Shown: positions 58,905 through 64,000 of the stretch, piece after piece
Layout of the letters: each line of letters starts with the position of its first letter
Position numbering within the stretch: position 1 is the stretch's first letter
From: Gemmatimonadota bacterium
GTDB lineage: Bacteria > Latescibacterota > UBA2968 > UBA8231
Assembly: GCA_009840005.1 (NCBI GenBank)
Contig: VXOR01000073.1
Coordinates: 20,417 to 84,416, forward strand
Length of the DNA stretch: 64,000 nt
Direction: 5' to 3'
The notes under the pieces: model-generated
What the model saw: only the letters and a program-made list of their open reading frames with translations
Databases searched by the model: none
Told to the model about the DNA's origin: nothing
Translations under genes and position numbers: made by a program

Positions 58905-60611
58905 TTGTCGAAGCGCAAGCGGTCTCAAGCGCATGGTCGCGGCGCGGCCGCACGCCGGGAGAAGCGCAAGCAGGCGCTGCCTCGGTCCGTGCGTCTGCGC
59001 TCGATGTCCGACCTCCTGCTGCATCCGGTCGCTCCCGACGAGCGGCCGTGGAAATTTTTGCTGCCGGTGCTCGCGCTGGCCTTTGTCGCACGAGCGGCTA
59101 TTGCCCTGTCCGGCGACTTTGTTTTGCATCCCGACGAGATCATGCAGTACCTAGAGCCGGCGCATCGCCTAGTCTTCGGCAATGGTGCTCACTTCTGGGA
59201 GTACTTCTACGGTGCCCGTTCGTGGCTAGTGCCTGGGTTAGTCGCTGCCGTCTTAAAGCTATTTGACATCGTCGGCCTCGGTCAGCCTGCTTGGTACGTC
59301 GGCGGCGTCAAGCTCGCGTTTTGCGCGATCTCCCTGCTCATCCCGGCGGGCATGTACTTTTTTGCTCGGTGGCACTTTGGTGAGACTGCGGCGCGGGTCG
59401 CGTTGCTGATGGGTGCTTTCTGGTACGAGCTGGTCGGTTTTGCCCACAAGCCGATGACCGAATTTGTCGCCACGGCCTTGCTGGTGTCCTTGCTCGCGCT
59501 CTGTGTGCGGCCTGCGCCGGACAGACTGCGGATAGTCTTGACGGCGGCGGTACTAGCGGTGCTGGTGGCGGCGATTCGGGTGCAGTATGCCCCGTTGGCC
59601 TTGGTGGTTCTCGGCTTGTTCTTTTTACGCACCGAAAAGAAGATGCAGCTTGCGCTGGCTGCGGCCGCGGTTTTCGTTGCCGTCGGCTTATTCGACGCGA
59701 TCACGTGGGATGGTAGTTTGTTTCACTCCTACGTCGTCAACATCCGCGTCAACCTCGCCCTCGGCGACTTGCGCGCTGGTGAAAGCCCGGCATGGCAATT
59801 TCTCTATTGGCTCCTGATCGCCAATATGGGACTGGTGGCCTTGTGCGTCTTGGCGTTGCCCGACCTTCGACGCTACGGATTCCTGCTGATGCTCATCGTC
59901 CTGACGCTGCTGATCCACTCTACACAGTCGCACAAGGAGTATCGCTTCATCTTCGTCGTCATTCCGCTCTGGCTGCTGATTGGCGCAGACTTTGCGGTGT
60001 GGTTCGCGTCTCGCGCTAGCGCGGGCAGGTCGCGCATGTTGTTGGGGCCGACTTCCCTTGTGCTGACGGCATCCTTCGCCGCGGTTTCCCTAGCTGGTAT
60101 CCTGAATGCGCTGCCGTATCAAGATAGAGTGTACCAAGCCTATTCAAAGGAGACCGGCATGGTCGGCTTCCTACGCAATCAGGACCCCGTTTTTGCTGCG
60201 TACCGCTATCTTGCCAATGCGTCTGGAGTTTTCGCCGTGTGGCAGGTGGACCGTCCCTATTACAACCTTCCCGGTTATTACTATCTGCATCGCGCTATAC
60301 CGTTCTACGACGCCAACACAGGGCACCTTATATTCGCGGATCCAAAAAAGATAGAAGTGGATGAGATTTCAGCCTCGGTCAGCCACATTGTGTCGGCGGC
60401 TCCGGCCACTTCTATTCCAGGCTACTCGGTGGAAAAAACATTCGGCAGCATTCGAGTCCTGCGCCGAGATGCCGACGAGCCGGCTATCCGCCCATGGCAG
60501 GAGTACGCTCCGACGATCTCTGACGGTACCCTCACCGCATTAATGCACAAGCTCTACCCCGACGCGCCCACGCCTCCGACCAATTCGGGTATCCGCTTTG
60601 CCGATCCGTAA
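58905..60611 (+). CDS. GT22 (Alg9/PIG-type) polytopic mannosyltransferase-like protein
   Basis: 568 residues with a basic Arg/Lys N-terminus and 9-10 membrane helices. HPDEIMQYLEPAHRLVFG near residue 85 is the GT-C lumenal Asp motif, and SHKEYRFIFVVIPL (about residue 350) is the HKE-RF motif of GT22 enzymes, which in eukaryotes build N-glycan and GPI precursors. In bacteria they probably transfer mannose-like sugars from a polyprenyl-phosphate donor outside the membrane. Start is TTG at 58905, chosen because AGGAG lies 7 bases upstream. The C-terminal 150 residues are periplasmic. Part of the glycan cluster. Confidence 0.85.
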   Translation: MSKRKRSQAHGRGAAARREKRKQALPRSVRLRSMSDLLLHPVAPDERPWKFLLPVLALAFVARAAIALSGDFVLHPDEIMQYLEPAHRLVFGNGAHFWEYFYGARSWLVPGLVAAVLKLFDIVGLGQPAWYVGGVKLAFCAISLLIPAGMYFFARWHFGETAARVALLMGAFWYELVGFAHKPMTEFVATALLVSLLALCVRPAPDRLRIVLTAAVLAVLVAAIRVQYAPLALVVLGLFFLRTEKKMQLALAAAAVFVAVGLFDAITWDGSLFHSYVVNIRVNLALGDLRAGESPAWQFLYWLLIANMGLVALCVLALPDLRRYGFLLMLIVLTLLIHSTQSHKEYRFIFVVIPLWLLIGADFAVWFASRASAGRSRMLLGPTSLVLTASFAAVSLAGILNALPYQDRVYQAYSKETGMVGFLRNQDPVFAAYRYLANASGVFAVWQVDRPYYNLPGYYYLHRAIPFYDANTGHLIFADPKKIEVDEISASVSHIVSAAPATSIPGYSVEKTFGSIRVLRRDADEPAIRPWQEYAPTISDGTLTALMHKLYPDAPTPPTNSGIRFADP

Positions 60612-60646
60612 TAAAGCAACGCTTCTAGTACGTACAAGAGTGTATC

Positions 60647-62446
60647 ATGCCTGACCTTTCCGCCCTGCGCTCATCACTATCGGCCCCTTTGCAGACCGCG
60701 CCATACACTGCGGCGTCCATGGGTGTGCTGTTGATCGCCGCCTATTTGTGTCTGGTGAATTTGGACTACGCTGCGTTGTGGCACGACGAGGCACCCGCCG
60801 CCTTTTTCGGCAAGACCCTGCTGCAACAGGGCGACATCGTCGGTTGGGATGGGCGCAATCTGGTCGGCGGCATCAATGGGCGTACGCTCAACGAAGAGTT
60901 GCGAGACGTGCTGCCGCCATTGATGTACATACTGAACGCGGTGGGTTTTGCCATCTTCGGCGTCAACGAGATGGGTGCCCGCATCGTCCACGCCATCCTC
61001 GGCATCGTCGCGCTCGGCGTCTTCTACCTGTTGCTGCGCCAACACCTGCCGAAGCACCCGCGACTGAGGTTCTTCATCTTTGCGTTCGCTGCCGGGTCGG
61101 CACAACTGCTGCTGTATTTCCGCCAGAGCCGGTATTTCTCGGTTATGGTTCTCGCGCTGCTACTTCTCTTCTACCTGTACGAACGCTACTGGCAGAGCAG
61201 AAACTCGGCGTACCTGCCGGTCATCGCGTTGGTGGCCGCGCTGTCGTTTTTCAATCACTACGCCGGCGGCGCAGCAACAATGCTCTCGCTGGCGGCGTAT
61301 CACCTGCTCTTTCGCGCTCGCGCAACCATGCGGTGGGAGTGGGCGCTGTTCGCCATTTGCGGTGCGGCTGTCGCGGCGGTGGGCTCAAGCTACCTCTACT
61401 GGCTGGGCGTCATCGGCGACGAGCGCAGTGGCTTCATGGGATTTGCCGGGCAAAATCCCACGCCGTACCAAGGCGACAAGTCAGAGCTAGTCATATTCAT
61501 AGAGAGAATTTGGATATACACCCGGGAGCTGTTCACCGCCGACTGGATTTCATGGCCGGTATTTTTGTGGTTCGTGGGTATGGCGTTAATCGCTTGGCAG
61601 ACCCGTCGGAAGCAGGTGGTCGCAGCGCCGCAACAAGCGAGGCGACGGGGCCAGCGAGTCAACGACGGCGCATCCATTGCCCAAAAGATTCTCGGCGACG
61701 ACTTCCCACTAACAGCCGCAGGAAAAATCATCCTAATGGGTGCGCTATTTGCGCTGTTTGCGGCGATGCTATCGGTGCAGCCTATATGGCTGCACTCGGT
61801 TGCCGACCTGCGCTACTACGTGGGGGCATTGCCATTGCTGTTGACGATGAAAGGGCTATTTGTGGAGTGGGCATGGCGGCGGCACGTTATTGCTGGCACA
61901 ATAGCACTCGTCGTGCTGCTGTGTACCAGCGGCGGGGCCTATCCGTTCAACATGGTGATGCACCTTAGCGGCCAAAAAACCCTCGGGCTGCACCTGTTCG
62001 AGTTCATCCGCGAAGTCCATCGCCCGTACCGCGACTCCATCTCGGCAGTCTCCAGCTACTTGTTGCAGAAAGCCGAAAAGGATGACTTGGTGCATGTGCC
62101 GGACTTTGCCTACCGCGAGGCGCTGATTTTTTACGTCGGCGACCATGTTAGGTTCTGCTGTGTCTTGGACGAAACTACGCCACTGCCCAAAGACAAAATT
62201 GCCGCGCTAGATGCACCGCTCTACATTGAACAGAACACGCCCGACAGGATTATTTTTTTTAGGCAGTTGCAATTGGGGACGGCCAAACAATTTACAGTGA
62301 AACCATTCACTGGAATGTAAGAGGTTGTCGCCAAGCTCGAAGTCTATCCTTATCCGACCCAGCGGCCCGAGCTGAATATGCACGCCTTTTCCCCGCTGGA
62401 TCCCGGCGATAACCGCGTGTTCATCCTCCGGCGTCAAGAGAAGTAG
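60647..62446 (+). pseudogene. GT39/PMT-like membrane glycosyltransferase with in-frame TAA before the C-terminus
   Basis: From ATG 60647 the frame encodes 557 residues of a GT-C enzyme: LWHDEAPAAFF (acidic catalytic motif near residue 50), about 11 helices and a periplasmic end ...KQFTVKPFTGM, then TAA (62318-62320). The same frame continues as EVVAKLEVYPYPTQRPELNM then HAFSPLDPGDNRVFILRRQEK to TAG at 62444-62446, a plausible C-terminal strand set. So the natural stop is likely 62446, and the last 41 residues are cut off. Whether the shorter protein works is unknown. Follows the GT22 gene after 35 bases. Confidence 0.65.
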
Positions 62447-62450
62447 GTAC

Positions 62451-64000
62451 ATGGCCAAAAGAAGACCGACGGGGAAGACGCCGAGCCAACGATCAACTGT
62501 ATCAAAGCCCACGCGGCAGGAGCGCAGACAGGCGGCCCGTGACGACGCAAAAGCCCAGAAGACGGTTTATACCGCATCGTCCCTAACAGCGGCGACATTT
62601 TACTTGCGGCAGGACGCGCTAGCGGCTCTCGCACTCGGCCTGTTGGTGGTCGTCTGTTACCTGCCGGCGATGCTGTGGGGCGGCTTCGTCTGGGACGATA
62701 GCATACTCACCGACGCCAAGCCAGTGCGGGGCATATCGGGTCTGTGGCAAATCTGGTTTTCCCCCAGCGCCATTGAAGGAGAGGGACATTACTGGCCGCT
62801 GGTCTATACGACCTTCTGGGTGGAGCACAAGCTGTGGGGGTTTGACCCGGCAGGCTATCACATCGTCAACGTGCTGCTGCACCTAGCGAATACGCTGCTT
62901 TTGTGGCATCTGATGCGTCGGTTGTCGGTGCCCGGGGGGTGGGTGGTGGCTGCGGTGTTTGCGGTGCATCCTCTGCACGTGGAGTCGGTCGCTTGGGTCA
63001 TCGAGCGCAAGGATTTGCTTTCGGGTTTGTTCTACCTTGCGGCGGTGTTAGCCTGGATGCGTTTTGTGGAGCAGTCGCGTCGAGGGTGGTATGGGTGTTC
63101 GCTGGTGTTGTATGCGGCGGGTCTTTTGAGCAAGTCCATCGTGGTTACGCTGCCGGTGGCGCTTTTGCTCTGGCATTGGTGGCAACAAGGCCGGGTGACT
63201 TCGGCCGATCTGTTGCGTCTCGTGCCGTTTGGTGTAATAGGGCTGGTCATCACGGTCGGCGACTTGTCGTTTTATCAGTCTAGAGAAGCGTTGGCTCTCG
63301 GCTATTCATTAACCGAACGGACGCTCATCGCTGCTCGTGCCCTGTGGTTTTACGTGGGCAAGCTACTATGGCCGACCAACCTAACCCTCGTCTATCCGCT
63401 TTGGGACATTCGCGTCGCGGATCCGCTGGCTTGGGGATATCTGGCCGCAGCTATCGCGCTGGCGGTAGCTCTCTGGTGTTTTCGGCATCAGGTTGGGCGT
63501 GGGCCGCTGGCTGGGGTGTTGTTTTTTGTGGTCACGCTGTCGCCGGTTTTGGGCTTTGTCGATTACGGCTATATGCAGTTTGCGTTTGTCGCCGACCGCT
63601 TTCAATACCTCGCTGGCCTCGGGATTATGGCCGTCGTCATCGGTGCGGTCGCGTATGGCGTTGGTCGCCTGTCCGACTGGTGGCAGAAGGGTGCGCGGGT
63701 CGTTGCAGCGGTGGTTATCGTTGTGCTGGGGCTGCTGACCTGGCGGCAGGCAAGCGTCTATCGGGACGACGAAACTCTCAATCGCCACATCATCGCGCTC
63801 AATCCGCAGGCACGGGATGCCTACCTCAACTTAGGCGACGCTCTGTACAAGCAGGGCCGGTATGAGGAAGCCCTCGACGCAACCCGCGTCGCCGTAGAGC
63901 AACGCCCGGAATACGCCAAGGCTCATTTTAACCTTGGCGCGATTCTCAATGTGCTGGGACGTTCCGAGGAAGCCGAAACCCACTTGCGCCGCGCCCTCGC
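62451..64000 (+). CDS. TMTC-like tetratricopeptide membrane glycosyltransferase (partial, 3' end outside window)
   Basis: 516 residues are visible with no stop before the window ends. A basic N-terminus (AKRRPTGKTPSQRSTVSK) leads into about 10 membrane helices with FVWDDSILTDAKPV (GT-C acidic motif), WPLVYTTFWVEHKLWG, AVHPLHVESVAWVIERKDLLSGLFYL and DRFQYLAGLGIMAVV. TPR repeats begin near residue 440 (ARDAYLNLGDALYKQGRYEEAL, AHFNLGAILNVLGRSEEAE). The layout matches TMTC-type O-mannosyltransferases and their bacterial relatives. ATG at 62451, 4 bases after the preceding open frame ends, with AGG just upstream. Confidence 0.85.
   Translation, partial: MAKRRPTGKTPSQRSTVSKPTRQERRQAARDDAKAQKTVYTASSLTAATFYLRQDALAALALGLLVVVCYLPAMLWGGFVWDDSILTDAKPVRGISGLWQIWFSPSAIEGEGHYWPLVYTTFWVEHKLWGFDPAGYHIVNVLLHLANTLLLWHLMRRLSVPGGWVVAAVFAVHPLHVESVAWVIERKDLLSGLFYLAAVLAWMRFVEQSRRGWYGCSLVLYAAGLLSKSIVVTLPVALLLWHWWQQGRVTSADLLRLVPFGVIGLVITVGDLSFYQSREALALGYSLTERTLIAARALWFYVGKLLWPTNLTLVYPLWDIRVADPLAWGYLAAAIALAVALWCFRHQVGRGPLAGVLFFVVTLSPVLGFVDYGYMQFAFVADRFQYLAGLGIMAVVIGAVAYGVGRLSDWWQKGARVVAAVVIVVLGLLTWRQASVYRDDETLNRHIIALNPQARDAYLNLGDALYKQGRYEEALDATRVAVEQRPEYAKAHFNLGAILNVLGRSEEAETHLRRAL

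Noticed and set aside
31471..62320. TAA as a sense codon, because three genes contain in-frame TAA
   Set aside because: TAA ends many intact genes at their natural C-terminus (hflX, the PhyH at 31870, the glutaredoxin, the TIM barrel at 57438), so reassignment is ruled out; nonsense mutations are simpler.

Overview
The window is a G+C-rich bacterial chromosome segment with about 55 genes, mostly in short operons with start/stop overlaps of the ATGA, TGATG or TAGTG type. It looks like an uncultured, heterotrophic, environmental Gram-negative-type bacterium. The gene mix (several phytanoyl-CoA dioxygenase-like proteins, Gfo/Idh/MocA oxidoreductase, xylose-isomerase-like TIM barrels, a sulfatase, UxaA-type dehydratase, Rpn and AAA/PD-(D/E)XK nucleases, a 4-fold beta-flower protein) resembles candidate phyla such as Latescibacterota or Poribacteria. 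That placement is an impression from gene content and was not computed.

Layout. 0-8.8 kb: a cut-off TIM-barrel isomerase, a tandem-repeat patch, glgP, an orphan HigA-like antitoxin, serS-folD, an A+T-rich pair (beta-flower protein plus HEPN protein), and a PhyH gene followed by a frameshifted LysR regulator. 9-16.4 kb: a nine-gene Mrp-type cation/proton antiporter operon. 16.5-23.3 kb: gntK, a histidine-kinase-like protein lacking its phospho-acceptor His, hflX, and a methyltransferase/isomerase/lipoprotein operon. 23.3-31.5 kb: a divergent citrate-synthase pair, one member fused to a DNA-binding domain, with a consensus promoter inside dyad symmetry; a DpaL-SGNH pair; a flavoprotein; and a broken Rpn-type nuclease with an EQGI repeat. 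31.8-40.6 kb: an unusual operon (PhyH, Gfo/Idh/MocA, PhyH-HEAT fusion, double-length UxaA), then a short alanyl-tRNA synthetase bounded by direct repeats of the uxaA 3' end. 40.6-45 kb: amidotransferase, O-methyltransferase, MazG-like protein, broken DUF362 gene, murA. 45-58.3 kb: glutaredoxin, GAF-like protein, tRNA-Phe, SUMF1-fold lipid- or periplasm-facing protein, broken MFS transporter, sulfatase, M16C peptidase, anmK, D-threonine-aldolase-like enzyme, AAA/PD-(D/E)XK protein, TIM barrel. 58.3-64 kb: a membrane glycan cluster (GtrA, GT22, interrupted GT39-like, TMTC-like TPR protein running off the window).

A notable theme is gene decay. I can read five interrupted genes (7-bp duplication in LysR; in-frame TAA in the Rpn nuclease, in DUF362 and near the end of the GT39-like gene; a frameshift in the MFS transporter) and three gene remnants (PhyH 3' end, uxaA 3' end, redoxin fragment). 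TAA still ends many intact genes, so codon reassignment is not the explanation.

The best candidates for something undescribed are the beta-flower/HEPN cassette (6.0-6.9 kb), the PhyH/UxaA operon (31.8-37.9 kb) and the citrate-synthase-fused regulator (23.3-25.7 kb).
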